Shown one piece after another: positions 35,333 through 44,088 of a stretch of 64,000 nucleotides of DNA. A program made the position numbers and the translations under genes. Numbering within the stretch: position 1 is the stretch's first letter; every line of letters starts with the position of its first letter. The notes under the pieces were generated by a model that was not told the DNA's origin, did not search any database, and saw only the letters and a list, made by a program, of their open reading frames with translations. The stretch lies in the NCBI RefSeq assembly GCF_022513565.1, contig NZ_JAKWBE010000011.1, forward strand, positions 62,001 to 126,000, given 5' to 3'. The DNA is from Streptomyces gilvus. GTDB lineage: Bacteria > Actinomycetota > Actinomycetes > Streptomycetales > Streptomycetaceae.

Positions 35333-36274
35333 CTACGCCACCGACCACGCGATGCCGTCGAGGATGTCGTGCTCGCTCACCACGACCTCCCGCGCGCCCG
35401 TCCGCTCCATGATCGACAACAGGACGAGGGCCCCCGCGGCGATGACGTCGACCCGCCCCGGATGCATGGACGGTACGGCGGCCCGCTCGGCGTGGGTGGA
35501 GTGCAGCAGCCAGTCGGTGATCTCCCTGACCCGCTCCAGGGAGACCCGGGAGTGGTGGATGCGGGCGGAGTCGTACTCGGGCAGGTCCTGGGCGATGGCC
35601 GAGACGGTCGTCACCGACCCCGCGAGGCCGACCAGGGTGCGCGCCTCCCGCAGCGGAACCGTCTCCTCGGCGAGGTCCAGGGCCCGCTCGACGTCGGCCC
35701 GCATGGCCGCGATCTGCTCCTCGGTGGGCGGGTCGGTCACGGCGCCCTCCCGGACCAGGTGCCGCTCGGTCATCCGCACACAGCCGACGTCCACGGAACG
35801 GGCCGCCCGCACGTGCTCCTCGCCGACCACGAACTCGGTGGAACCGCCGCCGATGTCCACGACCAGGTACGGCCTGTCGAGGTGAGCGCCGCCCGCCAGC
35901 TCCCTGGTCGCCCCGGTGAAGGAGAACTCCGCCTCCTGGTCGCCGGAGATGACCGCGGGCTCCACGCCCAGGATGTCGAGGACCCCGCGCACGAACTCGT
36001 CCCGGTTCTCGGCGTCCCGCGAGGCGGAGGTGGCCACGAACCGCAGCCGCTCCGCGCCGTGCTCCTTGATGACGGCCGCGTACTCACGGCAGGCGGCGAA
36101 GGTCCGCTCCAGCGCCTCGGGCGCGAGCCGCCCGGTCCGGTCGACGCCCTGCCCGAGCCGCACGATGGTCATGCGCCGGTCCAGATCGACCAGTTCCCCG
36201 GTCTCCGGATCGGCGTCGGCGACGAGCAGCCGGATGGAGTTCGTACCGCAGTCCACGGCGGCGACACGGGTCAC
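35333..36274 (-). CDS. Ppx/GppA phosphatase family protein
   Basis: 313 residues from a GTG that overlaps the DUF501 stop (GTGA). ASKHA-fold motifs: N-terminal AAVDCGTNSIRLLV (phosphate 1), FVATSASRDAENRDEF, VVDIGGGSTEFVVG (phosphate 2) and GLAGSVTTVSAIAQ. It hydrolyses polyphosphate ends or the gamma phosphate of pppGpp; the two activities cannot be told apart by sequence. The short, single-domain length is typical of actinobacterial exopolyphosphatases. It is third in ftsB-DUF501-ppx. Confidence 0.92.
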   Translation of the reverse strand: MTRVAAVDCGTNSIRLLVADADPETGELVDLDRRMTIVRLGQGVDRTGRLAPEALERTFAACREYAAVIKEHGAERLRFVATSASRDAENRDEFVRGVLDILGVEPAVISGDQEAEFSFTGATRELAGGAHLDRPYLVVDIGGGSTEFVVGEEHVRAARSVDVGCVRMTERHLVREGAVTDPPTEEQIAAMRADVERALDLAEETVPLREARTLVGLAGSVTTVSAIAQDLPEYDSARIHHSRVSLERVREITDWLLHSTHAERAAVPSMHPGRVDVIAAGALVLLSIMERTGAREVVVSEHDILDGIAWSVA

Positions 36275-36897
36275 TGGGCGTCTCCCTCGCTGGGCTCGGC
36301 GTCCTGGTCGACGGGCCGGAAGGCGAAGTACCCCGTGCCGTCCTCGGATTCGGCCGTCCGCCATCCCGCACCGGCCGGCGGCCCGGAGGGCAGCACACAC
36401 GCGCCCTTGCGCCACCACTCGGGCAGCATCGCCAGTGCCTCGTCGCCGAGCGGGTTCACCCCGGGGCCCGCGGCCAGGGAGTGGGCGACCAGGACGTGCA
36501 GGCACTTCACCCGGTCCGGCATGCCGCCGGCGCTGGGGAAGCCGGTCAGCTCCTCGATCTCGTCCCGGCGCCGGACGTAGTCCTCGTGCGCGGCGCGGTA
36601 CGCGGCGGCCAGCTCGGGATCCGTCGCCAGCCGCTCCGTCATCTCCTTCATCACCCCGTTCGCCTCCAGCGTGCCGATCGCGGAGTTCGCCTTGGGGCAC
36701 GTCAGGTAGTAGAGGGTGGGGAAGGGGGTGCCGTCGGGAAGACGGGGCGCGGTCTCCACGACGTCCGGCTGCCCGCACGGGCACCGGTGGGCGATGGCGC
36801 GCAGGCCGCGCGGCGGACGCCCGAGCTGCTGCTTGAAGGCCTCGACGTCCGCGTCGGTGGGCTCGGTGCGCGGGGTGGTCGGCGGAGGCGTTTCCAC
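36271..36897 (-). CDS. DUF501-domain protein
   Basis: 208 residues. The conserved core is RPPRGLRAIAHRCPCGQPDVVETAPRLPDGTPFPTLYYLTCP, with CPCG and LTCP cysteines that may bind metal, and later GGMPDRVKCLHVLVAHSLA. This is the DUF501 signature of Actinobacteria; the biochemical role is unknown. It lies between ftsB/divIC and ppx, with 24 bp and a 4-bp overlap respectively, a conserved actinobacterial order linking division and phosphate signalling genes. Confidence 0.9.
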   Translation of the reverse strand: METPPPTTPRTEPTDADVEAFKQQLGRPPRGLRAIAHRCPCGQPDVVETAPRLPDGTPFPTLYYLTCPKANSAIGTLEANGVMKEMTERLATDPELAAAYRAAHEDYVRRRDEIEELTGFPSAGGMPDRVKCLHVLVAHSLAAGPGVNPLGDEALAMLPEWWRKGACVLPSGPPAGAGWRTAESEDGTGYFAFRPVDQDAEPSEGDAQ

Positions 36898-36921
36898 TAC
36901 GAACTTGTCTCTCTCGTCACG

Positions 36922-37392
36922 TCACTGGTCGGAGGCGTCGGACTTGTCGACCCCGTCCCAGACATTGGCGTACCAGGGCCGGTCGGCGGCCCCGAGGTCG
37001 GCGCGGGACTGCTTGGCCGCGTCCGGGTCGATGACGACGTACCCCGTCTCGCCCGGCATCACATAGTGCAGCCGCTGCCGGATCTGCTGCTCGGCGTACG
37101 CGTCGTCCTGCCAGCGCGCCTTGAGGTCGCGCAGCTGCTCGACCCGCTGCCGCTCCTGTTGCTGCTGCCGCTCCAGGTCGGAGATCTGGGCGCGCTGGGA
37201 GACGTACTGGCGCATCGGGTAGGCCAGTGCCACGACCAGCGTGCACACCACGAGCGCGAGCAGGGCCGCGCGGCCGGTGAGGCGGGAGCGGCGGGCCTGG
37301 CGCCGGGTCTGGGAGCGGTAGACACGGGCGGCGGTCTGCTCGCCGAGCAGCCGCAGTCTGGTCGCGGTGGAGAACCGGTCCCGGCCGGTCAC
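36922..37392 (-). CDS. FtsB/DivIC-type septum protein
   Basis: 156 residues from GTG 37392, with GAGGTGA upstream. A basic cytoplasmic N-terminus (about 40 residues), one membrane helix (LLALVVCTLVVALAYPM), an external coiled coil (SQRAQISDLERQQQQERQRVEQLRDLKARW) and the terminal ARQRLHYVMPGETGY-like segment (LHYVMPGETGYVVI) match DivIC/FtsB. It joins FtsL and FtsQ in the divisome. In Streptomyces it is needed for normal sporulation septation. It is the first gene of its operon and is preceded by a large palindrome (37504-37547). Confidence 0.9.
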   Translation of the reverse strand: MTGRDRFSTATRLRLLGEQTAARVYRSQTRRQARRSRLTGRAALLALVVCTLVVALAYPMRQYVSQRAQISDLERQQQQERQRVEQLRDLKARWQDDAYAEQQIRQRLHYVMPGETGYVVIDPDAAKQSRADLGAADRPWYANVWDGVDKSDASDQ

Positions 37393-37503
37393 GACACATC
37401 ACCTCGCATCATCACTCCGTGCGCCCAGAGGTCGGCCGGGGGTCCGGGGGTTGTCCCCCGGGACAGCACAGCACGGCCATGTCCCGCCTCCCGTTCACAC
37501 GTG

Positions 37504-37547
37504 CGTACGTCCCCGCACACGGTACGGGACCGGTACGGGGACGTACG
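37504..37547. terminator. Large palindrome between eno and ftsB
   Basis: 12-bp arms CGTACGTCCCCG (37504-37515) and CGGGGACGTACG (37536-37547) with a 20-nt spacer. It lies about 50 bp after the eno stop, so probably terminates eno. It could also be part of the ftsB control region. Confidence 0.5.
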
Positions 37548-37595
37548 TACGACTGGCTAAGGCTTAGCCCCGTAAGGATCAGCCGTTGACGGTGC

Positions 37596-38876
37596 TCATC
37601 CCTTGAAGCGCGGGAACGCGCTGCGGCCCGCGTACACCGCCGCGTCGTCGAGGATCTCCTCGATGCGCAGCAGCTGGTTGTACTTGGCGACGCGCTCGGA
37701 GCGGGCCGGGGCGCCGGTCTTGATCTGGCCGCAGTTGGTGGCGACGGCCAGGTCGGCGATGGTGACGTCCTCGGTCTCGCCGGAGCGGTGGGACATCATG
37801 CACTTGAAGCCGTTGCGCTGGGCGAGCTCGACGGCGTCCAGGGTCTCGGTCAGCGAGCCGATCTGGTTGACCTTCACGAGCAGGGCGTTCGCGGTGCCCT
37901 CCTCGATGCCGCGGGCCAGACGCTCGGGGTTGGTGACGAACAGGTCGTCGCCGACGAGCTGGACCTTGTCGCCGAGCTTGTCGGTGATGACCTTCCAGCC
38001 GGCCCAGTCGTCCTCGAACAGCGGGTCCTCGATGGAGACCAGCGGGTAGGCGGCGACGAGCTCCTCGTAGTACTCCGTCATCTCGGCGGCCGAGCGGGAC
38101 TTGCCCTCGAACTCGTACTTGCCGTCCTTGTAGAACTCGGACGCGGCGACGTCGAGCGCGAGCGCGATCTGCTCGCCCGGGATGTACCCGGCCTGCTTGA
38201 TCGCCTCGAGGATGAGGTCGAGGGCGGCCCGGTTGGACTCGAGGTTCGGGGCGAAGCCGCCCTCGTCGCCGAGGCCGGTGGACAGACCCTTGCCCTTCAG
38301 GACCTTCTTCAGGGTGTGGTAGACCTCGGTGCCCCAGCGCAGCGCCTCGGAGAAGGACTCCGCGCCGATCGGGGCGATCATGAACTCCTGGATGTCCACG
38401 TTGGAGTCGGCGTGCGAGCCGCCGTTCAGGATGTTCATCATCGGCACCGGCAGCAGGTGCGCGTTCGGGCCGCCCAGGTAGCGGAAGAGCGGGAGGTCGC
38501 TGGCCTCGGAGGCGGCGTGGGCGACGGCGAGGGAGACGCCGAGGATGGCGTTGGCGCCGAGGGAGCCCTTGTTGTCGGTGGCGTCCAGGTCGAACATCGC
38601 CTGGTCGATCAGGCGCTGCTCGGTGGCGTCGTAACCGACCAGCTCCGGGCCGATCTGCTCGATGACGGCGAGGACGGCCTTCTCGACGCCCTTGCCCTGG
38701 TAGCGGTTGGGGTCACCGTCGCGGAGCTCGATGGCCTCGAAGGCGCCCGTGGAGGCGCCGGACGGGACGGCGGCACGACCCGTGCTGCCGTCGTCGAGGC
38801 CGACCTCGACCTCGACCGTGGGGTTGCCTCGGGAGTCCAGGATTTCCCGGGCTACGACGACGTCGATGGACGGCAC
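37596..38876 (-). CDS. eno: Enolase
   Basis: 426 residues. It interconverts 2-phosphoglycerate and phosphoenolpyruvate. Conserved sites: AREILDSRGNPTVEVEV at the N-terminus, GASTGAFEA loop, SHADSNVDIQEF, GDEGGFAPN (catalytic Glu), SIEDPLFEDDW (metal), GDDLFVTN (metal), KVNQIGSLTE (catalytic Lys) and SHRSGETED. GTG 38876 is preferred over ATG 38882: AAGGAG is six bases from the GTG but directly abuts the ATG. The sequence is close to other Streptomyces enolases. It is monocistronic. Confidence 0.97.
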   Translation of the reverse strand: MPSIDVVVAREILDSRGNPTVEVEVGLDDGSTGRAAVPSGASTGAFEAIELRDGDPNRYQGKGVEKAVLAVIEQIGPELVGYDATEQRLIDQAMFDLDATDNKGSLGANAILGVSLAVAHAASEASDLPLFRYLGGPNAHLLPVPMMNILNGGSHADSNVDIQEFMIAPIGAESFSEALRWGTEVYHTLKKVLKGKGLSTGLGDEGGFAPNLESNRAALDLILEAIKQAGYIPGEQIALALDVAASEFYKDGKYEFEGKSRSAAEMTEYYEELVAAYPLVSIEDPLFEDDWAGWKVITDKLGDKVQLVGDDLFVTNPERLARGIEEGTANALLVKVNQIGSLTETLDAVELAQRNGFKCMMSHRSGETEDVTIADLAVATNCGQIKTGAPARSERVAKYNQLLRIEEILDDAAVYAGRSAFPRFKG

Positions 38877-39192
38877 GAGCATCTCCTTCTTCAATGTGAC
38901 GCGGCTGTGCAGCGCCGCGGTGGCTCTGCGAGACGAGCCTAACCGCCTCAGGCCGATCGGCCACGCCGCCGACCATCTGTTGGGCAGAACCGAGAGTAAA
39001 TTGTTTCTGAACGGAACAAAGAGGCCGGGGCGCTCCCGCGTGAAAAGGTGCGGACGCCCGCGCATGAAAAAGCCCCGCCCCGGTGCGTACGGGGGAACAC
39101 GCACCGGAGCGGGGAGCCCGTGGGGACGGGGGAGGCCCTCACGTGTCCTCCATACTGGGGGACACGGCTGTCAGGGCGCTGTGGTTCAGCTA
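38877..39192. other. 316-bp gap: eno promoter side and rpfA terminator
   Basis: No gene is supported. It contains the AT-rich eno upstream region (38930-39030) and the rpfA terminator hairpin (39073-39114). Confidence 0.7.
39066..39114 (-). terminator. Intrinsic terminator after rpfA
   Basis: A 16-bp stem with one mismatch (39073-39088 with 39099-39114), followed on the minus strand by TTTTT (39071-39066). It lies 80 bp past the rpfA stop. Confidence 0.8.
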
Positions 39193-39876
39193 TTACTTCA
39201 GGTGCAGCTGCTGACCCGGGTAGATCAGGTTGGCGTCGTCGATGATGTCCTTGTTCAGCTCGAACAGCTTCTTCCAGCCGCCCTTGACGCCATGCTTGGC
39301 CGCGATGGAGCTGAGGGTGTCACCCTTGACGACCTTGTACTCGCCGTCGCCCTTCTTGACCTTCTTGCCGGTCGGGGTGGTGACGGTCTTCTGGCTCTTC
39401 TGGGTCTTGGCGGCCGGACGCTCGGAGGAGCGGGAGGCGGCCTGCGACTCGGAGGAGCGCGTGGTGGTGCTGGTGGAGCCCGAGGCGCTGGAGCCGGTGT
39501 AGGCGGCGCCGGACAGGCCCTTGCCGCAGACCGGCCAGGCGCCCTTGCCCTGGGAGGCGAGGACCTTCTCGGCGACGGCTATCTGCTGCGCCTTGCCGGC
39601 CTGGTTCGCCTGCGGGGCGTAGGCGGTGCCGCCGTACGCGGCCCAGGTGGAGGCGGAGAACTGCAGGCCGCCGTAGTAGCCGTTGCCGGTGTTGATGGAC
39701 CAGTTGCCGCCCGACTCGCACTGGGCGACCGCGTCCCACTCGGAGGCGGTGGCGGCGGAAGCGTTGCCGGCCGCCATCAGCGGAGCGGCGATGGCGACAC
39801 CGGTGACACCGGCGAGCGCGGCGACACGGGTGGCCTTGGACGGACGACGGTGCTTGCCCTTGCCGGAAAACAGCAT
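39193..39876 (-). CDS. rpfA: Resuscitation-promoting factor with LysM domain
   Basis: 227 residues from ATG 39876, with GAGGGGAT upstream. Sec signal peptide to about residue 41 (ASA-A). Transglycosylase-like Rpf domain: SEWDAVAQCESGGNWSINTG (catalytic Glu in CESGGNW), GYYGGLQFSASTWAAYGG and a Cys pair partner in WPVCGKG. A Ser/Thr-rich spacer then leads to a C-terminal LysM peptidoglycan-binding domain (YKVVKGDTLSSIAAKHGV). It cleaves peptidoglycan and aids spore germination. The name rests on similarity and on order (downstream of rpfC, next to eno), as in S. coelicolor. It is controlled by the riboswitch upstream. Confidence 0.92.
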   Translation of the reverse strand: MLFSGKGKHRRPSKATRVAALAGVTGVAIAAPLMAAGNASAATASEWDAVAQCESGGNWSINTGNGYYGGLQFSASTWAAYGGTAYAPQANQAGKAQQIAVAEKVLASQGKGAWPVCGKGLSGAAYTGSSASGSTSTTTRSSESQAASRSSERPAAKTQKSQKTVTTPTGKKVKKGDGEYKVVKGDTLSSIAAKHGVKGGWKKLFELNKDIIDDANLIYPGQQLHLK

Positions 39877-39889
39877 GGTTGATCCCCTC

Positions 39890-40095
39890 ACCGACGCCTG
39901 CGAGGTGAGCTGTCGGGTTCGGGCCGGTTGAGTTGCCCGGCCGCGCCCTCGCTTCCACGAGGCGCGGCTACACCCCAAGCCGCCACCGTCGACTGCCCGG
40001 TGGGGCACTTACCTGGGTCCCCCGCTCCTGCCTACGGCGCTGTCACGCGACGACTGTTCCCGTACGGCCACTGGCAGGATTCGGCGTTGCGGCCG
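39890..40095 (-). promoter_or_regulatory. ydaO-type c-di-AMP riboswitch upstream of rpfA
   Basis: In the rpfA leader (minus strand) the conserved blocks of the ydaO/yuaA class are seen in order: CGCCGAATCCTGCCAG near 40088-40073, GGGACCCAGGTAAGTGCCCC near 40022-40005, and CCCGAACCCGACAGCT with CACCTCGCAGGCGTC near 39921-39892. These RNAs bind cyclic di-AMP. In S. coelicolor rpfA is known to be turned down by such a switch, in line with osmotic and wall control. The leader ends close to the ATG. Exact ends are approximate. Confidence 0.85.
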
Positions 40096-40255
40096 TCGGG
40101 GCTCGGATTGCCGAGCGGTGATGACCGTAGCCACGGAATCGGCGTAATTTCAAAGACGATCAGGGCTTCTGAGACTCATCCCACACTTTCGCCAAACCGG
40201 ACATTCAGCGCGAAGCGTGACGTGAACTCCCGTCTTTTTCCGCCCCGTTCGCCCC

Positions 40256-41224
40256 TTATTCAACCGGAAGTTCGAGCGTCTGACCGGCGGAGATGTGGTT
40301 CGGGTCGGTGCCGATGGCCTGCTTGTTCGCGGTGTAGAGCGCGCGCCATCCGCCGTCCAGGCCAAGGCTGTCGGCGATGGAGCCGAGGGTGTCGCCGGCG
40401 TGCACGGTGTAGGTGCCGGCCTTGGCGCTCTCGGTCACGGCCTCCTCGGCGCTCGCGCCGCGATGCCGTCCGGTGCCCGTTGCGGACGCGACGGCGCCGG
40501 TGTCGACGAGGCTCCAAGAGCCCACCGCCTGCTGCTCATTGTCCGAGTCGTCGCTTTTCGCCCGTCCTGTCGACGGGCTGTCGGCCGCCTGTGAATCCGA
40601 GGGAGACGCGGAAGGCGAGGGCGAGTTGTCCGATTTGCTGGAGTTGCCCGCCGAAGCGGAGGGAGAGCCGGTGGAGGCGGAGGGCGACGGCGAGCCGTCC
40701 GCCGAGGAGGAGTCACCCGTCGAGTCGCCCGTCGAGTCACCAGAGGAGTTGGACAGACCGGTGGAGCCGGACCCGTCCGAGGTGTCGGACGAACCGGATG
40801 AACCGGACGATCCGCCGGACACGCCGGTGTCGATGTCCACCGAGCCCGAGCCCTTGGTCAGCCCGGAGGTCAGTCCACAGACATGGAAGGCGCCCACGCC
40901 CTCGGCGTCGAGGATCTTCTCGGCGACGGCTATCTGCTGGTTGCGGCTGGCGAGGTCGGGGCGCTCGGCGTAGTCGAGGCCGCCGTACTTGTCCCAGTCG
41001 TCCTGGGTCAGCTTCAGACCGCCGTAGAAGCCGTTGCCGCTGTTCTCGCTCCAGGAGCCGCCGGTCTCGCAGTTCGCCACCTTGTCCCACGTGGTTCCGT
41101 CGGCCGCGTTCGCGCTCGCCGCCCCGAGGAGCGGGATGGCGATGGCGGAGCCGGTGACACCGGCCGCTACGAGCAGGGCCGGAGCCTGGCGGGGGCGACG
41201 GTGACGACCGTTCCCGGAGAGCAT
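40256..41224 (-). CDS. rpfC: Resuscitation-promoting factor with long Ser/Asp-rich linker and LysM
   Basis: 322 residues from ATG 41224, with GAAAGG seven bases upstream. Signal peptide to about residue 41 (ANA-A). Rpf domain TTWDKVANCETGGSWSENSG (Glu in CETGGSW), GFYGGLKLTQDDW, then a low-complexity spacer of over 110 residues rich in Ser, Asp and Gly, with short DSTGDSTGD and SGSSGSS repeats. It ends in a LysM domain (YTVHAGDTLGSIADSLGL). The spacer probably carries the catalytic domain out through the wall. It is tandem with rpfA. I see no full ydaO element in its own leader. Confidence 0.88.
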   Translation of the reverse strand: MLSGNGRHRRPRQAPALLVAAGVTGSAIAIPLLGAASANAADGTTWDKVANCETGGSWSENSGNGFYGGLKLTQDDWDKYGGLDYAERPDLASRNQQIAVAEKILDAEGVGAFHVCGLTSGLTKGSGSVDIDTGVSGGSSGSSGSSDTSDGSGSTGLSNSSGDSTGDSTGDSSSADGSPSPSASTGSPSASAGNSSKSDNSPSPSASPSDSQAADSPSTGRAKSDDSDNEQQAVGSWSLVDTGAVASATGTGRHRGASAEEAVTESAKAGTYTVHAGDTLGSIADSLGLDGGWRALYTANKQAIGTDPNHISAGQTLELPVE

Positions 41225-41414
41225 GTGGGGGGCCTTTCGCGAGACAACAGTGACCACGGCGCGTGAAGCCTGGGCCAAACCCTGGCGCCGCTGTTGATCC
41301 GTGAACGTATCGTCAGGCGATCACTCGTCACAAGTTAATGCCGCGTAGATCACGTGAAGATCACAGACTTGAGCGCGTGTCATGTTTGTCCGGCGTTTGT
41401 CCGGCCGTGTCTCC

Positions 41415-42686
41415 TCACCCGGCCGGGGTGAACTCCACGGGAAGCGTGCGCAGTCCGCGCATGATGAGCCCGCCGCGCCACCTCAACTCGTCCGGATCGG
41501 CGCCGAGTTGCAGATTCGGCAGCCGGGTGAGCAGCGTGGCCAGCGCGGTCTGGCCCTCCAGCCGGGCCAGCGGGGCGCCGAGACAGTAGTGGATGCCGTG
41601 GCCGTAGCCGAGGTGCTGGTTGTCGCGCCGGGCGAGGTCGAGGGTGTCGGGATCGGCGAACCGCTCCGGGTCCCGGTCCGCGGCGGCCAGGACGACGAGG
41701 ACCGGGTCGCCGGCCGCGATGTGCTGTCCGCCGATGGTGAGGGGTTCGGTGGCGAACCGCCAGGTCGCCAGCTCCACCGGGCCGTCGTAGCGCAGGAGTT
41801 CCTCGACGGCGGTCGCGAGCAGGCCGTCCTCGCCGACGGCGAGGGAGGTCTGGAGAGCGTGCCGCTGCTCGGGGTGGGTGAGCAGGGCGTAGGTGCCGTT
41901 GCCTATGAGGTTGACAGTGGTCTCGAAGCCGGCGAACAGCAGGATGAACGCCATCGCCGCGGCCTCGTTCTCGGTGAGGTGCTCACCGTGGTCGGAGGCG
42001 CGGATGAGCCCGGAGATGAGGTCCTCGCCGGGAACGGGCTCGTCCGGGAGGGCCTGGCGCTTCTTGTGGATGAGCTCGGCGAGGTAGCCCCGCATCTTCT
42101 TGACCGACCGCGCGACCCCGCCCCTCGGGCCGCCCCCGTGCCGGATCATCATGCCCGCCCAGTCCCGGAAGTCGGCCTGGTCCTCGCGCGGGACGCCGAG
42201 GAGGTCGCAGATCGCGTAGATGGGGAGCGGGAAGGCGAACTCGTGAATGAGGTCCGCTTCTCCCTTCCCGGCGAACCCGTCGATCAGACGGTCCGTCAAC
42301 TCCTGGACCCGCGGCGCGAACTCGGCGACCCGGCGCGGGGTGAAGGCCTTGCTGACGAGCCGGCGCAGCCGGGTGTGGTCCGGCGGGTCGATGTTGAGCA
42401 GATGCGTCATCAGCTCCGCCTTCCGCTCCCCCGGGATCCCCGTCCTGCCCCGGGCGTGGGCGGGTTCGTCGTGATGTGCGGGGTTCTTGGAGAGCCGGCT
42501 GTCGGCGAGCGTCTGCTTGGCGTCGGCGTACCGGGTGACCAGCCAGGCCTCGACCCCGCTGGGCAGCGTGGTCCGGTGCACGGGGGCGTGCTCCCGCAGC
42601 CACGCGTACGCGGGGTAGGGGTCGGTGGCGAACTCCCAGGTGAAGAGTTCCGGGACGGTGCCGTCGGGAGCGGGGTGGCTGGTCAC
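41415..42686 (-). CDS. Cytochrome P450 (CYP107-like class)
   Basis: 423 residues from GTG 42686; an ATG at 42713 is possible, since GAGGA lies very close to the GTG. Heme-binding loop LGYGHGIHYCLGAPLAR (axial Cys), I-helix AGFETT, K-helix ExxR in EELLRY and the C-terminal PVEF. It is a soluble bacterial monooxygenase needing ferredoxin and reductase from elsewhere. No biosynthetic genes adjoin it; its position next to rpfC is conserved in Streptomyces, suggesting a housekeeping or developmental role rather than antibiotic tailoring. Substrate unknown. Confidence 0.9.
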   Translation of the reverse strand: MTSHPAPDGTVPELFTWEFATDPYPAYAWLREHAPVHRTTLPSGVEAWLVTRYADAKQTLADSRLSKNPAHHDEPAHARGRTGIPGERKAELMTHLLNIDPPDHTRLRRLVSKAFTPRRVAEFAPRVQELTDRLIDGFAGKGEADLIHEFAFPLPIYAICDLLGVPREDQADFRDWAGMMIRHGGGPRGGVARSVKKMRGYLAELIHKKRQALPDEPVPGEDLISGLIRASDHGEHLTENEAAAMAFILLFAGFETTVNLIGNGTYALLTHPEQRHALQTSLAVGEDGLLATAVEELLRYDGPVELATWRFATEPLTIGGQHIAAGDPVLVVLAAADRDPERFADPDTLDLARRDNQHLGYGHGIHYCLGAPLARLEGQTALATLLTRLPNLQLGADPDELRWRGGLIMRGLRTLPVEFTPAG

Positions 42687-42781
42687 TCCTCGACGGTATC
42701 CGGCATCGCGCACCCGATCAGGCGGAGGTGCCGGGAGGACGGCGGGCGGGATGCGGCGCGACAGCGGACAGCGGTGCCAAG

Positions 42782-42930
42782 AGGACAGCCCCTCAGCGGA
42801 CCGGAGTACCAGAAGGACAGCCCCTCAGCGGACCGGAATACCAGAAGGACAGCCCCTCAGCGGACCCGAATACTAGGAGGACAGTCCCTCAGCGGACCCG
42901 AATACTAGGAGGACAGTCCCTCAGCGGCGC
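42782..42930. repeat. 32-bp tandem repeat x5 over the mazG end
   Basis: AGGACAG starts at 42782, 42814, 42846, 42878 and 42910, an exact 32-bp period. Copies 1-3 read AGGACAGCCCCTCAGCGGAC..., and copies 4-5 have one T change and CTAGG junctions. The last copy is the end of mazG, including its TAG stop (42905-42907). The others are duplications of that end. Confidence 0.95.
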
Positions 42931-43894
42931 GCACCGCGTCCCGGTACGCCCGTGCCGCGACCCGCAGCGCCGCTTCCGGATCCACGCCCTGTGCCTCCGC
43001 CCGCGCCGCCAGCGCGAGCAGCTCGTAGCCGACGCCCTCACCCGTCGGCAGCGGCACGTCCAGTCCCGCGGTCCGCACGCGGGACGCCAGCTTCGACGCG
43101 AGGGCGAGGCCCGGCTGGCCCAGGGGTATCCCGTCCGTCACCGACTCCCGCCGCTTCTCGATCGCCTTGGTGCGCAGCCAGTGCTCCTTGACCTCCTCCG
43201 GGGTCGTGGCCGTCTCGTCGCCGAAGACGTGCGGGTGACGGTGGATGAGCTTGGCGACGATGCCGCCGGCCACGTCGTCGATGGAGAAGGGCGTCTCCGG
43301 GTGCTCCTCGGCGATGCGGGAGTGGAAGACGACCTGGAGCAGGACGTCGCCCAGTTCCTCGCGCAGCTCGTCGCGGTCGCCGTCCTCGATCGCCTCGACG
43401 AGTTCGTACGCCTCCTCGATGCCGTACTTCGCCAGACCCTTGTGGGTCTGCTGGGAGGACCAGGGGCAATCGCGACGGATCCGGTCCATGACCTGGACGA
43501 GGTCGAGGAGACGGGCGCCGGGCAGGTCGTAGGAGGCGGGGAGGAGCTCCAGGTCGGGCATGCTCACGCGGCCCGAACCGGCGAGCCGCGCGAGGCCGTC
43601 CGTGAGGGCCGGCTCGCCCTCGCCGGTGGCGACGACCACGACCGTGCGGCCACCGGAACAGGCGGCCACCAGCTCCTCGGCCGTCGGGGCCCCCTCGTCG
43701 ACGGCTATCCCGGCTTCCCGCAGATACGGCAGCTGCGGATGCGCGCCGTCCGCGCACAGCACCCGGTCGGCCGCGTGCAGGGCCTGCCACGCGGGCCAGG
43801 ACAGCAGGCCGGGTGCCACCCGGTGGCTGGTGGTGAGCAGGACGATGCGGCCGGGGGAGACGGCGGCGTCTTCGGGACGGCTGGTTGCGTTCAC
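42905..43894 (-). CDS. mazG: Nucleoside triphosphate pyrophosphohydrolase
   Basis: 329 residues from GTG 43894. The MazG domain (about residues 120-230) shows CPWSSQQTHKGLAKYGIEEAYELVEAIE and LREELGDVLLQVVFHSRIAEE, the EExxE-12-28-ExxD magnesium sites. The first 110 residues are a degenerate tetrapyrrole-methylase-like fold (as in YabN fusions). The C-terminal part, after KHIEKRRES-like KAIEKRRES, holds a second partial copy. It removes PPi from (d)NTPs and can lower ppGpp. Its last codons and stop form the unit of the 32-bp repeat. The start has a weak ribosome site. Confidence 0.9.
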   Translation of the reverse strand: MNATSRPEDAAVSPGRIVLLTTSHRVAPGLLSWPAWQALHAADRVLCADGAHPQLPYLREAGIAVDEGAPTAEELVAACSGGRTVVVVATGEGEPALTDGLARLAGSGRVSMPDLELLPASYDLPGARLLDLVQVMDRIRRDCPWSSQQTHKGLAKYGIEEAYELVEAIEDGDRDELREELGDVLLQVVFHSRIAEEHPETPFSIDDVAGGIVAKLIHRHPHVFGDETATTPEEVKEHWLRTKAIEKRRESVTDGIPLGQPGLALASKLASRVRTAGLDVPLPTGEGVGYELLALAARAEAQGVDPEAALRVAARAYRDAVRAAEGLSS

Positions 43895-43949
43895 GGTTCG
43901 AAGCTAACCCACGTCACCGACGGCACCACGAGTTGTCCACAGGACGGGA

Positions 43950-44054
43950 GCCCGCTTTTCCACAGGCTGTTTTTCTTCAGCCCGCTTTTCCACAGGCTGC
44001 TACTCCTCAGGCTGCTGCTCCGCAGGCCGCTACTCCGCAGGCCGCTTTTCCACA
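43950..44054. repeat. 15-bp tandem repeat x7 downstream of SurA-like gene
   Basis: Seven head-to-tail 15-bp units from 43950 (for example CCCGCTTTTCCACAG at 43950 and again at 43980). They end 35 bp before the stop codon of the 44089 gene, so on its 3' side, and 55 bp from the mazG start. Confidence 0.93.
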
Positions 44055-44088
44055 GGTGGGCGCCGGCGTACCGTTCCTCCGGTTTCGG

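Noticed and set aside
42782..42930. Possible CRISPR-like array
   Set aside because: The 32-bp units are contiguous with no unique spacers and include the mazG stop; no cas genes are present.
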